The notes under the pieces are model-generated. The model did not search any database. It was not told the origin of the DNA and worked only from the letters and a program-made list of their open reading frames with translations. This document shows positions 36,629 to 46,317 of a stretch of 64,000 bases of DNA, piece by piece. The position numbers and the translations under genes were made by a program. The number at the start of each line of letters is the position of its first letter. Position 1 is the stretch's first letter. The stretch comes from Kosakonia pseudosacchari (lineage in GTDB: Bacteria; Pseudomonadota; Gammaproteobacteria; Enterobacterales; Enterobacteriaceae): assembly GCF_900184035.1 (NCBI RefSeq), contig NZ_FXWP01000027.1, positions 248,001 through 312,000 of the forward strand, in the 5' to 3' direction.

Positions 36629-36671
36629 TGCTTAATGCAGGGGACATGACGCGTGCGGGCTGGGTGCCCGT

Positions 36672-39065
36672 TTACTCCGGTGCGTTGCTTTCGCCTTGCT
36701 GTGATGGCCATTTCCAGTTCTGCACTTCAGGCAGATCTTCGCCATATTCGCGTACATACCGATGGTGTGCGGCAATTTTTTGCGCCAGCTCCTCCAGAAT
36801 GTCATCCGCTTTGCCCTGTAATGACGGCACGCGCACAATCGCCTCCTGCGCCAGGTGAAAACGATCCAGTTCATTGAGCACGGTCATATCAAACGGCGTG
36901 GTGGTGGTGCCTTCTTCCATAAAGCCGTGCACGTGAAAATGACGGTGGTTGTTGCGCTGATACGTGAGGCGGTGAATCAGGCTCGGATAGCCGTGAAAGG
37001 CAAAGATCACCGGTTTATCGGCAGTAAAAATCGCCTCGGAGGCCTCTTCGCTCAGGCCATGCGGATGCTGATCCTGGGTTTGCAGCGCCATTAAATCCAC
37101 GACGTTTACCACCTGAACACGCAGTTCCGGCAGGTAATTCCGTAGCAGATCGACCGCGGCGAGGGTTTCCATGGTCGGCACATCGCCGGCGCAGGCCATC
37201 ACCACATCCGGGGTTTCATCAGGCTGCACGTTGCCGGCCCAGGACCAAATCCCCATTCCCGCGGCGCAGTGTTTTGCCGCCTCGTCGGGATTGAGCCACT
37301 GAGGCGCAGGCTGTTTCCCCGCCACGATGACGTTAATGCGATCCCAGGTTTTCAGACAGTGGTCAGCGACACACAGCAGGGTGTTGGCATCCGGCGGCAG
37401 GTAAATGCGCACAATATCCGCTTTTTTATTGGCGACATGATCGATAAAACCGGGATCCTGATGGCTGTAACCATTGTGGTCCTGGCGCCAGACATGCGAC
37501 GAGAGCAGGTAATTGAGCGACGAGATCGGCGCGCGCCAGGGCAGGTTGCGCGTCACTTTTAGCCACTTCGCGTGTTGGTTAAACATCGAGTCGACAATAT
37601 GAATAAACGCCTCATAGCAGTTAAACAGCCCGTGACGTCCGGTCAGCAGATAGCCCTCCAGCCAGCCTTGGCACTGATGTTCGCTCAGGATCTCCATCAC
37701 CCGGCCATCGCGCGCCAGTTGCTCATCATAGGGTTTCAGCGGCTCCAGCCAGGTGCGATTCGTTACGTCGAACACTTTGCTCAACCGGTTTGAGGCCGTT
37801 TCGTCGGGACCAAACAGCCGGAAATTATCGCGATTGTGCTCGAAAATCCCGGCCAGATAGGCGCCCAGCGCGGCAGTGGATTCCGCCTGCGTTTCGCCCG
37901 GTGAGGTCACGTCGACGGCGTAGTGGTGCAGATCTGGCGTTACCAGTTCCCGGCGTAAGCGCCCACCGTTGGCCCACGGCGACGCACCCATGCGTTTGTC
38001 ACCGACCGGAGCCAGTACCTGGAGTTCTGTTTTGAGTTGTCCCGACGCATCAAAAAGATCGTCTGGCTGATAGCTGCGCATCCACTGTTCCAGCAGTTGC
38101 CGGTGCTCATCGTTTTCACGACATGACGAGACTGGCACCTGGTGCGCGCGCCAGAAATCCTCCACTTTTTTGCCATCGACAGTCTGCGGGCCTGTCCAGC
38201 CTTTGGGGCTGCGCAAAATGATCATGGGCCAGCGCGGCACGGTGGTCTGCGCCTCGCCACTGCGCGCCTGTTGCTGATAGTCACGGATGCTGTTCAGCGC
38301 CTGTTCCAGCGTTTGTGCCATCAGGCGGTGCATCCTCGTCGGTTCATGGCCGCTGACAAACAGCGGTTCGTAGCCGTAGCCGCGAAAGAGCTGCTGTAAA
38401 TCATCATCGCTGGTGCGTCCGAGAAGCGTGGGATTAGCAATTTTGTACCCGTTCAGGTGCAGGATCGGCAGCACCGCGCCGTCGCGGGCGGCGTTGAGAA
38501 ATTTAATGCCGTGCCAGCTGGAGGCCAGCGGGCCGGTTTCCGCCTCGCCATCGCCAATCACGCAGGCGGCGATCAGTGACGGATTATCGAACACCGCGCC
38601 AAAGGCATGAGAGAGTGAGTAACCCAGCTCGCCGCCTTCATTAATCGAACCGGGCGTTTCGGGTGCAGCGTGGCTGGGGATACCGCCGGGGAAAGAGAAT
38701 TGCCGGAACAACTTCTTCATGCCATCGGCGTTCTGGCTTATCTGCGGGTAGATTTCGCTGTAGCTCCCCTCAAGCCAGGTATTCGCCACCATGCCGGGCC
38801 CGCCATGGCCCGGGCCGCAAATATAGATCATATCGAGATCGCGCTGGCGAATGGCGCGGTTGAGATGCACATAGATAAAATTCAGCCCCGGCGTGGTTCC
38901 CCAGTGGCCGAGCAGGCGCGGTTTGATATGCTCCGGCCTGAGCGGCTCGCGCAGTAGCGGGTTATCCATCAGGTAGATTTGCCCGACAGAGAGATAATTG
39001 GCCGCGCGCCAGTAGCGATCAAGCAGCTGAATTTCGTGGTCAGAGAGAGACGATATCGGTGTCAT
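36672..39065 (-). CDS. xfp: Phosphoketolase (xylulose-5-P/fructose-6-P)
   Basis: A 797-residue TPP enzyme. It cleaves xylulose-5-phosphate (and often fructose-6-phosphate) with phosphate to acetyl phosphate plus glyceraldehyde-3-phosphate (or erythrose-4-phosphate). The TPP motif is [11 protein letters not shown] with the downstream Asn in [12 protein letters not shown]; the substrate-site histidines are in [11 protein letters not shown] and [10 protein letters not shown]. The length is normal for the family. E. coli lacks this gene, so it gives this strain a carbon-saving route to acetyl phosphate. It appears monocistronic, with GAGGAAAG before the ATG. Confidence 0.95.
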   Translation of the reverse strand: MTPISSLSDHEIQLLDRYWRAANYLSVGQIYLMDNPLLREPLRPEHIKPRLLGHWGTTPGLNFIYVHLNRAIRQRDLDMIYICGPGHGGPGMVANTWLEGSYSEIYPQISQNADGMKKLFRQFSFPGGIPSHAAPETPGSINEGGELGYSLSHAFGAVFDNPSLIAACVIGDGEAETGPLASSWHGIKFLNAARDGAVLPILHLNGYKIANPTLLGRTSDDDLQQLFRGYGYEPLFVSGHEPTRMHRLMAQTLEQALNSIRDYQQQARSGEAQTTVPRWPMIILRSPKGWTGPQTVDGKKVEDFWRAHQVPVSSCRENDEHRQLLEQWMRSYQPDDLFDASGQLKTELQVLAPVGDKRMGASPWANGGRLRRELVTPDLHHYAVDVTSPGETQAESTAALGAYLAGIFEHNRDNFRLFGPDETASNRLSKVFDVTNRTWLEPLKPYDEQLARDGRVMEILSEHQCQGWLEGYLLTGRHGLFNCYEAFIHIVDSMFNQHAKWLKVTRNLPWRAPISSLNYLLSSHVWRQDHNGYSHQDPGFIDHVANKKADIVRIYLPPDANTLLCVADHCLKTWDRINVIVAGKQPAPQWLNPDEAAKHCAAGMGIWSWAGNVQPDETPDVVMACAGDVPTMETLAAVDLLRNYLPELRVQVVNVVDLMALQTQDQHPHGLSEEASEAIFTADKPVIFAFHGYPSLIHRLTYQRNNHRHFHVHGFMEEGTTTTPFDMTVLNELDRFHLAQEAIVRVPSLQGKADDILEELAQKIAAHHRYVREYGEDLPEVQNWKWPSQQGESNAPE

Positions 39066-39215
39066 GCTTTCCTCGCGTCGTCAGAAGGTAAACCAGGCGT
39101 TGCCTTTGCAGGCGAACAAATTTCCCTTTAAGCCTGGCACACGGTGTTATCTGGCGACGAAATGAACAGCTTCAGTCTCCCTCTGCCACGGGCGTGAGGA
39201 CGCAAAGCAGAACGA

Positions 39216-40106
39216 TCAACCCGGTCCTTCACTGCCTGCGGCCAGCAGCGGAACCACCACATCGCTGATGGGGGTGGGAATGCCATGTTTGCGGCCATAG
39301 CGCTGCACCACGCCGTTACGGATATCCCACTCCAGCGGGCGGTTCGCCTGGCGGTCGGCGAGAATGGATGTGCCCAAATCAGCCGGCGCACGATGAAAAC
39401 CGTCAACAATCTCCCGGGCAACGTCATCGTCGAGCACGGCGCCTTCCGCCCGCGCCACGGTCAGACATTCGCGCAGGTACGCCAGCGCCAGCGCGGTGAT
39501 ATCCTCGCGCGAGAACATGCCGGCGCGGCGATTGGCGAGCACCATCAGACCGGCGACCGCATTTTGCAACAGCTTGCGCCAGGCGATAGAGGTAAAATCC
39601 GCTGACAATTCCACCGTGCAGCGTGTGTCGCGAAGCGCTTTCACCACCCGTGCTGCCTGCGGCACATCCGGCAGCGTCAGGCGCGGTCTGGCGCGCAACC
39701 AGACTGAGGCATCAGGCTCTCGCTGCGCCGGGAACCAGACGACGGACGGCAGCACGGTTGCGCCGTTAACCAGCGGCGCCAGCTGGCTTTTCTGCTCGAC
39801 GCCATTTTGCAGCGCGCATACAACGGTGTTCTCATCGCATAAGCTGGCCAGCCAACCAGCACTGTCTGCGACCTGGGTGGTTTTTACCGCCACAAACAGC
39901 AGATCGAACGGCTTGTCCAGTGCTGCCGGATCGTTCAATACCGGGCCGGGCACCACAATTTCCCCCTCATCGTGGCGCAGAATTAACTGTTGGTGCGCGG
40001 TACGCCCGCACAAAACGGGCGCGCGGCCCACTTCATGCAGTGCCGCCGCGATAGTGGTGCCGATAGCCCCCGGGCCAAGCAGCGCAATTGTCGGAAAATC
40101 AGACAT
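39216..40106 (-). CDS. Ketopantoate reductase-family oxidoreductase (PanE-like)
   Basis: A 296-residue NADPH-dependent reductase of the PanE/ApbA fold. It has the Rossmann motif LLGPGAIGTTIAA, the VAVKTTQ and QNGVEQ segments, the catalytic Lys region AWRKLLQNAVAG and a C-terminal helical domain with E in RPLEWDIRNGVV. It begins at MSDFPT after GGAGAACTC. The family includes 2-dehydropantoate 2-reductase and several accessory reductases. It lies 20 bp after the EamA transporter gene, so they form an operon. Confidence 0.85.
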   Translation of the reverse strand: MSDFPTIALLGPGAIGTTIAAALHEVGRAPVLCGRTAHQQLILRHDEGEIVVPGPVLNDPAALDKPFDLLFVAVKTTQVADSAGWLASLCDENTVVCALQNGVEQKSQLAPLVNGATVLPSVVWFPAQREPDASVWLRARPRLTLPDVPQAARVVKALRDTRCTVELSADFTSIAWRKLLQNAVAGLMVLANRRAGMFSREDITALALAYLRECLTVARAEGAVLDDDVAREIVDGFHRAPADLGTSILADRQANRPLEWDIRNGVVQRYGRKHGIPTPISDVVVPLLAAGSEGPG

Positions 40107-40126
40107 GGTGAGTTCTCCTGATGTGG

Positions 40127-40954
40127 TTAACCAATCATTACCGTGCCGGTCGCAATTACCGTGCACGCCAGCACTTTTCTTAGCGTTAAGGTTTCGCCGA
40201 GGAACAGATAACCCAGTAGCGCGGCAAACAGGACGCTGGTTTCACGCAGCGCGGAGACAGCCCCCATTGGCGCGGTCGCCATCGCAAAAATAATGATGCC
40301 GTAAGCCAGCAGCGAAACCAGCCCGCCGGTGGCCGCCCGCACTACGCCTGGCCGCCAGCGCAGTAAACTTTTGGCGTCGCGAAGCCCGATATAGAGCGCG
40401 GGCATCAGCGCGCCCCATAACGCGCTCATCCACACGGTATAGGCGATGGCATTACCCGCAATGCGCACGCCAATGCCATCCACCACGCTATAGGCGGCGA
40501 TAAATGCGCCAGTGGCCAGCGAATATTTCAGACCCGGTAGCGCCAGTCGGCGGCGTTGCAGGGCAAGCAGCAGAATACCGCCTGAAATCAGCGCAATGCC
40601 AGCCAGCGCGTTCAGGGCCATTTTTTCCCCGGCAAACAGTGCCGCCGCCGAGGTCACCATCAGCGGCGAAGAGCCGCGCGCAATCGGGTAGGTTTGGCCG
40701 AGATCGCCGCTCTGATAACTGCGCACCAGACACAGGTTATAGCCGACATGCAGCACCGCTGACAGCAGCGCATATTTCCAGCTGGCATACGCCGGCAGTG
40801 GTAAAAACGGCGCCACGACAATGCAGGTGAGGGCTATCGTCGCGCACATGATGGTCATCGACCACAACCGATCCGTGCCGCCGCGTAAGAGCGTATTCCA
40901 GCTGGCATGGAGCAGCGCGGCGAATAATGTCAGCAAAACAAGGTAAGTGGGCAT
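40127..40954 (-). CDS. EamA/DMT family transporter
   Basis: A 275-residue ten-helix membrane protein with two EamA repeats. The first repeat has LRGGTDRLWSMTIM and the YPIARGSSPLMVTSAAALFA motif; the second has TAPMGAVSALRETSVLFAAL and GYLFLGETLT. It probably exports a small metabolite. It is cotranscribed with the PanE-like reductase downstream; a LysR gene lies upstream on the same strand. Confidence 0.88.
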   Translation of the reverse strand: MPTYLVLLTLFAALLHASWNTLLRGGTDRLWSMTIMCATIALTCIVVAPFLPLPAYASWKYALLSAVLHVGYNLCLVRSYQSGDLGQTYPIARGSSPLMVTSAAALFAGEKMALNALAGIALISGGILLLALQRRRLALPGLKYSLATGAFIAAYSVVDGIGVRIAGNAIAYTVWMSALWGALMPALYIGLRDAKSLLRWRPGVVRAATGGLVSLLAYGIIIFAMATAPMGAVSALRETSVLFAALLGYLFLGETLTLRKVLACTVIATGTVMIG

Positions 40955-41028
40955 GTATCGATGCTAATCAGCCCACGCCTGGATGAAAAGTGAAGTGTCA
41001 TCACACCGGCATGAGTAAATACTCATGC

Positions 41029-41937
41029 TTAGCGATAGCTAAGCTGCGCCTGCTGTGACTCTGCTAACAGCCAGCTGCGGAATGTCACAATGTGCGGTTG
41101 TGTTTCGATCCCCTGCGGGCAGACAAAATAGTAGGCGGCGGGCGACGGAAAAGGCAGGTCAAAAAGCCGCACCAGTGAGCCATCGGCAATCTCTTTTTCA
41201 ACGTGCCCACTGCGCGCCAGCGCAATGCCCTGGCCCAGTAACGCGGCTTCAATGGTCATATTGGTATCGGCGAAACGCACGTTTTCGTGCAGCACGTCGG
41301 TATTAACGCCAACCTGCTTAAACCAGGCATCCCATTTTGGAACCAGATCGGCGCCATCGCGCGTCAGCAGCGGGTAGCGCAGCAGTTCGGCCGGTTCATC
41401 CGGTGTGCCAAAACGCTGCAAAAGCGCCGGGCTGGCAACCGGAAAAAGCTGCTCGCGGAACATAAATTCCGTGTGCAGCGCCGGATAATTCCCGTGACCA
41501 AAGCGGATCGCCACATCGGCATCGGTGCTGGCGAAATTAATCGCCTGATCGGTGCTCTCCAGCGTCACCAGAATTTCCGGGTGTAAGCGCGCCAGACCCG
41601 GCAAGCGCGGGAGCAACCATTTCAGCGCAAAAGAGTAAGTGGTGTTGACGCGCAGTCGCACCCGGCCTTTTTGCTCACGCAAATCCGCCAGCGTGGTTTC
41701 CAGTTTGCTAAAAAATTCACGCACCAGCGGCGCGAGCGCGGCACCGGCTGGCGTCAGGCTGAGGGTCTTTCCGCGCTGAAACAGCGGCAATCCCCAGATT
41801 TCCTCCAGGTTTTTCAACTGGTGGCTGACGGCACTTTGCGTTATACACAGCTCGGCCGCCGCCGCGGTAAAGGTGGTGTGGCGGGTTGCCACTTCAAATG
41901 CGCGCAGCGTCGCAGTGGGGGGAAGATCACGCATCAT
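41029..41937 (-). CDS. LysR family regulator (GcvA-like)
   Basis: A 302-residue LysR-type regulator. The HTH is FEVATRHTTFTAAAAELCIT then QSAVSHQLKNLEE, and the opening RDLPPTATLRAFE is typical of the GcvA/AmpR branch. The C-terminal part is a type 2 periplasmic-binding-like effector domain. It lies 74 bp upstream of the EamA/reductase pair on the same strand, so these may be targets. Confidence 0.9.
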   Translation of the reverse strand: MMRDLPPTATLRAFEVATRHTTFTAAAAELCITQSAVSHQLKNLEEIWGLPLFQRGKTLSLTPAGAALAPLVREFFSKLETTLADLREQKGRVRLRVNTTYSFALKWLLPRLPGLARLHPEILVTLESTDQAINFASTDADVAIRFGHGNYPALHTEFMFREQLFPVASPALLQRFGTPDEPAELLRYPLLTRDGADLVPKWDAWFKQVGVNTDVLHENVRFADTNMTIEAALLGQGIALARSGHVEKEIADGSLVRLFDLPFPSPAAYYFVCPQGIETQPHIVTFRSWLLAESQQAQLSYR

Positions 41938-42026
41938 ACGGTTCCTGTTAATGAGCTAATGCTCATAACACCCTATGCCGAAACCGTGGTGAAAGCTACG
42001 TGAAGGGAACAATAAACTGCCGCGAT

Positions 42027-42815
42027 TCAGAGCAGGGTAACGGTGTTGTCTAACCAGCCGGGAAGATGTTCCCGATACCAGCTAAGATAGCGCGGAAGAT
42101 CGGCTTTCTGCCGCGCAGCAAGTAACGTGACCACTTCGGTGACAATCCACGCTTTGGCGATAGCAATCTCCCGACCGAGTTCACGCGCTGTTGCATGCGC
42201 CGAAAGAGGGCAGTAGCGTTCGGCAAGCGCCTGAAAGGCGTCGGTTGTGCCCATCCCTTTTATCAGCGGCGCGAGGTCAATCGCCGGGCTTCCCGTGGAA
42301 AAGCGTTCCCAGTCGAAAAGCACCCGCTCGCCGTTATCCCGTCGTCCCCAGTTACCCGCATTGCTGTCGCCGGAAAGTAAACCCGCATGGCGAAAGAGCA
42401 CCTCGCTGGATTGCTGGAAACGGCGCAGTTGTTGCGAAGCCTGTTCCGGCAATGCCAGCAGCGACAGCGATTTTTCCAGTGCGGAAACTGACCATGTATG
42501 CGTGTGATAGCGCCATGACGCATCGGGCGGAAAGCGATGCAAGCGAGCCAGCATGGCTAACGTCTCATCACCTGCCACGGCATCCTGAGAAACCGGGTGG
42601 GGAATATACTCAAGCCTGAGTAGACGCCGCGCAGGATCGGCGAATAGCAGCTTTGGCGAGGCAATCTTTGCCGCGTTGAGCCGATGCGCCGCATGTTGAT
42701 AGAAAGCATACTCGACGTCACTGACCGGATATTTTTCAATGACGCGCTGGCCTTGCTCATCAGCAAAAAGCGCCACGTTTGCGGCGCCCATTTTTGATAA
42801 ATCCTGAACTGACAT
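42027..42815 (-). CDS. Phosphotransferase of the APH/choline kinase fold
   Basis: A 262-residue kinase-like protein. The catalytic loop is LLSGDSNAGNWG (GDxNxxN), followed by the metal-binding VLFDWERF. ATG 42815 is chosen because AGGAAAAGGG precedes it. The family includes aminoglycoside and small-alcohol kinases; with no resistance context, substrate is open. Confidence 0.8.
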   Translation of the reverse strand: MSVQDLSKMGAANVALFADEQGQRVIEKYPVSDVEYAFYQHAAHRLNAAKIASPKLLFADPARRLLRLEYIPHPVSQDAVAGDETLAMLARLHRFPPDASWRYHTHTWSVSALEKSLSLLALPEQASQQLRRFQQSSEVLFRHAGLLSGDSNAGNWGRRDNGERVLFDWERFSTGSPAIDLAPLIKGMGTTDAFQALAERYCPLSAHATARELGREIAIAKAWIVTEVVTLLAARQKADLPRYLSWYREHLPGWLDNTVTLL

Positions 42816-42890
42816 CCCTTTTCCTGTGCGCACGGGGCGAGCGTTTCAGTGTAGCCTGGATTGGCGGCGACACTGGTTGAAAGGGCGTGG

Positions 42891-43256
42891 TTATTCCTGC
42901 GTCGCCTGCTCCTGGGCATGCAGGCGAAACTGTCTTGGCGTTAATTGATAGTGCTCGCGAAACGCGCGGCAGAATGTTGATTGCTGCTGATAACCCAGGT
43001 GCAGCGCAATATCAGTAATAGAGCGATGGGTTTCGCGCAATAAGGTTTTTGCCATCGCCATTCGCCGGTAACGGATATACACCCCTGGCGACATCCCGGC
43101 GATTTGTTTAAAGCCTCGCTGGAAATGCCAGGCCGAATAACCGGATTTTTTCGCTAACACACCAAGCGGTAAAGGCTCGGCAATATTGCTCTCTATCCAC
43201 AGGAGAATATCCTGGATGGTTAAGCTCATCAGATATAACGATGACTTTTTTCTCAT
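42891..43256 (-). CDS. Short AraC-type regulator (SoxS/MarA/RamA-like)
   Basis: A 121-residue protein that is almost only an AraC DNA-binding domain: LAKKSGYSAWHFQRGFKQI as first HTH and DIALHLGYQQQSTFCRAF as second. The size resembles SoxS (107), RamA (113) and MarA (127). The frame opens at 43334; I choose 43256 because AGGT lies before it, and 43229 (MSLTIQ) is another candidate. Possible roles are multidrug or oxidative stress control, but no target is seen. Confidence 0.78.
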   Translation of the reverse strand: MRKKSSLYLMSLTIQDILLWIESNIAEPLPLGVLAKKSGYSAWHFQRGFKQIAGMSPGVYIRYRRMAMAKTLLRETHRSITDIALHLGYQQQSTFCRAFREHYQLTPRQFRLHAQEQATQE

Positions 43257-43366
43257 TTCAGTACCTGCTTTTAATGCGCAGCGTTGGGGAGGCCGTTTTA
43301 TTTCCTCCCCAAACGCAAAAGCGTCACGCGTCACTCTCTTTGCGGGCGCATGTCAGATTATCCGCA

Positions 43367-44062
43367 TCAGCAATCTTCAATAATTACGTAGACGGCATTA
43401 AGCGGCCCGTGGACGCCGACGACTTTTATCAGCTCAATATCGGCCGTCGAACTTGGTCCGGCGATAAGATTGATACACGAGGGAAGGGGGGCGCCTTCCT
43501 GCACCCGCTCGCGCAAAACGTGCGCCAGTTGCGTGACGCCATACAGCAATCTGCTCTTATAGATAACGAACAACGTTGTGGTGGGAAGCAGGCTGATAGC
43601 GCGCCCCTGGAACGGGGAGGAAAAGAGCACCACACCGCCGGTTTCGCACAGACCATACTCGGCGTAGACCACACCAATACTGGCTTGTGCTGCGCGACGC
43701 AGATTCTCTTCTCCACCCGCTGCGTCCCAGCAATGTGCTGGAAACGCGTTCTGCAAATGCGCGGTAATGCCGACATTCGCAAGCCGGGCGTCGCCGCTAA
43801 TCAGCAGCGGACCGCCGCCGTACTGGTTACAGATCCGTTCGGCAAGGTGGGGAATTTTCGCCAGCGGAGCCACTTCGCAGTGGGCCTGCATCACCGTGGT
43901 CGCATATTCGATAAAACTGTCGCAGGGGTGCTGCTGGATCTGGCCGGCATAGCGGCTGGTCAGCGGCGCGTGTCCGGTAAACTCCAGCGGTTGCGGTGTT
44001 TGACGCGGTTCGCAACCGAGCCGTCCGGCAATTTTTTGCATAAACGCATTGCGGTTTTCCAT
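43367..44062 (-). CDS. lutC: LutC/YkgG, lactate utilization protein C
   Basis: A 231-residue LUD-domain protein. The C-terminal motif region IAGPSSTADIELIKVVGVHG is diagnostic. LutABC together oxidise L-lactate to pyruvate in the cytoplasm. Its ATG overlaps the TGA of lutB (ATGA), indicating translational coupling. Confidence 0.92.
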   Translation of the reverse strand: MENRNAFMQKIAGRLGCEPRQTPQPLEFTGHAPLTSRYAGQIQQHPCDSFIEYATTVMQAHCEVAPLAKIPHLAERICNQYGGGPLLISGDARLANVGITAHLQNAFPAHCWDAAGGEENLRRAAQASIGVVYAEYGLCETGGVVLFSSPFQGRAISLLPTTTLFVIYKSRLLYGVTQLAHVLRERVQEGAPLPSCINLIAGPSSTADIELIKVVGVHGPLNAVYVIIEDC

Positions 44063-45495
44063 CAGCCTTGCTCCCTGTTTTTATGCTGTTTTTGGTGTTT
44101 TTTAAACCAGCTACGGAAACTCTCGCCATCGGCATCGGGCAGATCGCGGGCCTCCGTCCACTTGCCAATGGCTGAGATCGTAAAGGGCATCTTGCCGTTG
44201 CGGATCATCAGTTGGGCTGCCCGTGCGCCAGCGACCATGCCTACCTTCCACAGCCGTGGATGGCGGTTGGCGTAATTGAACAGGTGTACGGTGTGCCTTT
44301 CCATCGCGGGTGTTCTTCCGCTTTCCGCCAGCGTGCGGCGGTGCTCAAGGATCAGTGACGACAGCGGAATGCGCACCGGGCAGACATCATCGCAGGCGGT
44401 GCATAGTGAGCAGGCATAGGGCAGGTTTTTGAAATCGTCATAGCCGCCGAGCAATGGCGTGAGCACAGCGCCTACCGGGCCGGGATAAATCGAGCCGTAA
44501 CCGTGTCCGCCAATATGACGGTAGGCGGGGCAGGTATTCATGCAGGCGCCGCAGCGTATGCAGCGCAGGATGTCCTGGAAAGGCGAGCCCAGCACCTGCG
44601 AGCGGCCATTGTCGACAATAACCAAATGGAACGATTCCGGCCCGTCGCTTTCCATGCTGCCTTTCGCGCCGGTAAGCCAGGTGTTATATCCCGTCAGACG
44701 GGCGCCAACCGCGTTGCGCGCCAGCATGGTCAGGATGATATCCAGCTCCGCGAAGGTCGGCACCACGCGCTCCATGCCCATCACGGCAATATGCGTTTTC
44801 GGCACCGTGGTACACAGCCGGGCATTGCCTTCATTGCTCACCAGGCTGAGCGTGCCGGTTTCCGCGACCGCAAAGTTGCACCCGGTGATGCCGATGTCGG
44901 CGCTGAGGAAATCTTCGCGGATCTTCTGGCGAATAAAGCGCGTCATGGCTTCCGGGGTTTCGGGGCCGTTATAACCCAGCTTTTCGCGCAACACTTGCTG
45001 AATTTGATGGCGATCCCGATGAATGGCCGGAACCACCACGTGCGAGGGGGCATCTTTGGCGAGCTGCAGAATATACTCGCCCAGATCCGTTTCCACCACC
45101 TCCATGCCTGCCGCTTCGAGCGCGGCGTTCATACCAATCTCTTCGGTCACCATCGACTTCGATTTAACGATTTTGCGCGCCTGTTTTTCCCGGGCAACCT
45201 GCAAAATATAGCGTGTGGCATCTTCACGCGTATCGGCAAAAAAGACGTGACCGCCATTCGCGCTGACCTTTTCGCTTAACTGGTAAAGATAGGCATCCAG
45301 ATTGTCGAGAACATGGGCGCGAATTTCAGCGGCGCGGGAACGCCAGTCGGGCCAGTTTTCCAGTTCATCGACCATTTTCTGCCGATTAATGCCAATTCGA
45401 TCCTGCGCATTCGCCACCGCATGGCGCATCACCGGATCGTCAATTTGCTGTTGTACCCGGTCATAAAAAGGAATATTGCTGGTTTTTAGCGACAT
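44062..45495 (-). CDS. lutB: LutB/YkgF, iron-sulfur L-lactate oxidation protein
   Basis: A 477-residue protein: an N-terminal LUD domain (residues ~1-300), then two ferredoxin-type [4Fe-4S] motifs (CIRCGACMNTCPAY and CSLCTACDDVCPVRIP) and the LutB C-terminal domain. Middle gene of lutABC, 9 bp after lutA. Confidence 0.94.
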   Translation of the reverse strand: MSLKTSNIPFYDRVQQQIDDPVMRHAVANAQDRIGINRQKMVDELENWPDWRSRAAEIRAHVLDNLDAYLYQLSEKVSANGGHVFFADTREDATRYILQVAREKQARKIVKSKSMVTEEIGMNAALEAAGMEVVETDLGEYILQLAKDAPSHVVVPAIHRDRHQIQQVLREKLGYNGPETPEAMTRFIRQKIREDFLSADIGITGCNFAVAETGTLSLVSNEGNARLCTTVPKTHIAVMGMERVVPTFAELDIILTMLARNAVGARLTGYNTWLTGAKGSMESDGPESFHLVIVDNGRSQVLGSPFQDILRCIRCGACMNTCPAYRHIGGHGYGSIYPGPVGAVLTPLLGGYDDFKNLPYACSLCTACDDVCPVRIPLSSLILEHRRTLAESGRTPAMERHTVHLFNYANRHPRLWKVGMVAGARAAQLMIRNGKMPFTISAIGKWTEARDLPDADGESFRSWFKKHQKQHKNREQG

Positions 45496-45504
45496 AGTGT
45501 TTCC

Positions 45505-46224
45505 TTAGCGGCTCATCAGCACATCAGCGATATGCAGCACGCGCAAATTCTGGCCTTCACGCTGTAAACGCCCGCCAATATTCAGCAGGCAACTGGCGTC
45601 CGCGCCGATCAGGTAATCCGGTCTGGCTTGCATAATATGCGCGACCTTTTCTTTCACCATCTCGCCTGAAATTTCGGCCATTTTGACCGAAAACGTACCG
45701 CCAAAACCGCAGCAGGTTTCCTGGGCGTTAAACGGCACAATTTCCAGATCGCGCACCGCACGCAGCAGTATGAGCGGTTCATCACGCACGCCGAGCTTGC
45801 GAAACAGGCTGCACGAGGGGTGATAGACCGCCCGTCCTGGCAGGCGCGCGCCGACGTCGGTTACGCCAAGCTGGTTAACGATAAAGGAGGTCAGATCAAC
45901 CATGCGGCTGGCCACCTTTGCGGCGCGCATCGCCCACTCAGGTTCATCGACCAGCCAGTCGGCATAGTGGCGAATCGCGTTCATGCAGGAACCGGCAGGC
46001 GAGATAATCGGGTAGTCGTTGATTTCCAGCGCCGCAATCTGCGCTTTCATGCCCGGCAAGGCGTCACGAATGTAGCCACTATTAATTGCCGGCTGACCGC
46101 AGCAGCCCTGTTTTTCAGGAAACTGAACATGGCAGCCTAACTGTTCGAGTAGCAGGACACTGTTTCGCGCCATGCGTGATTTAAGCGCGTCCCCAATGCA
46201 GGTAACAAAGAAATTTACGTTCAT
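45505..46224 (-). CDS. lutA: LutA/YkgE, cysteine-rich (CCG) protein
   Basis: A 239-residue protein with two cysteine-rich CCG domains: QGCCGQPAINSGY near the N-terminus and ETCCGFGGTFSVK near the C-terminus, each expected to bind a noncubane iron-sulfur cluster. First gene of lutABC. No lutR/lldR regulator is adjacent. Confidence 0.94.
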   Translation of the reverse strand: MNVNFFVTCIGDALKSRMARNSVLLLEQLGCHVQFPEKQGCCGQPAINSGYIRDALPGMKAQIAALEINDYPIISPAGSCMNAIRHYADWLVDEPEWAMRAAKVASRMVDLTSFIVNQLGVTDVGARLPGRAVYHPSCSLFRKLGVRDEPLILLRAVRDLEIVPFNAQETCCGFGGTFSVKMAEISGEMVKEKVAHIMQARPDYLIGADASCLLNIGGRLQREGQNLRVLHIADVLMSR

Positions 46225-46317
46225 ATTATTTAGCTTCCAGCGAAGATAACGGCATAACGTTATTTTTCATTTCAGGCAGGCGTTGAGGCGTGTGTGCTTG
46301 CCTGTTTCATCGTCTCT

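Noticed and set aside
43241..44275. 344-codon plus-strand frame opposite lutC
   Set aside because: Antisense to lutC and the end of lutB; no domain or ribosome site.
46225..46317. Terminator between cfa and lutA
   Set aside because: An AGGCA/TGCCT stem can be drawn, but it has a long loop and no T-run.
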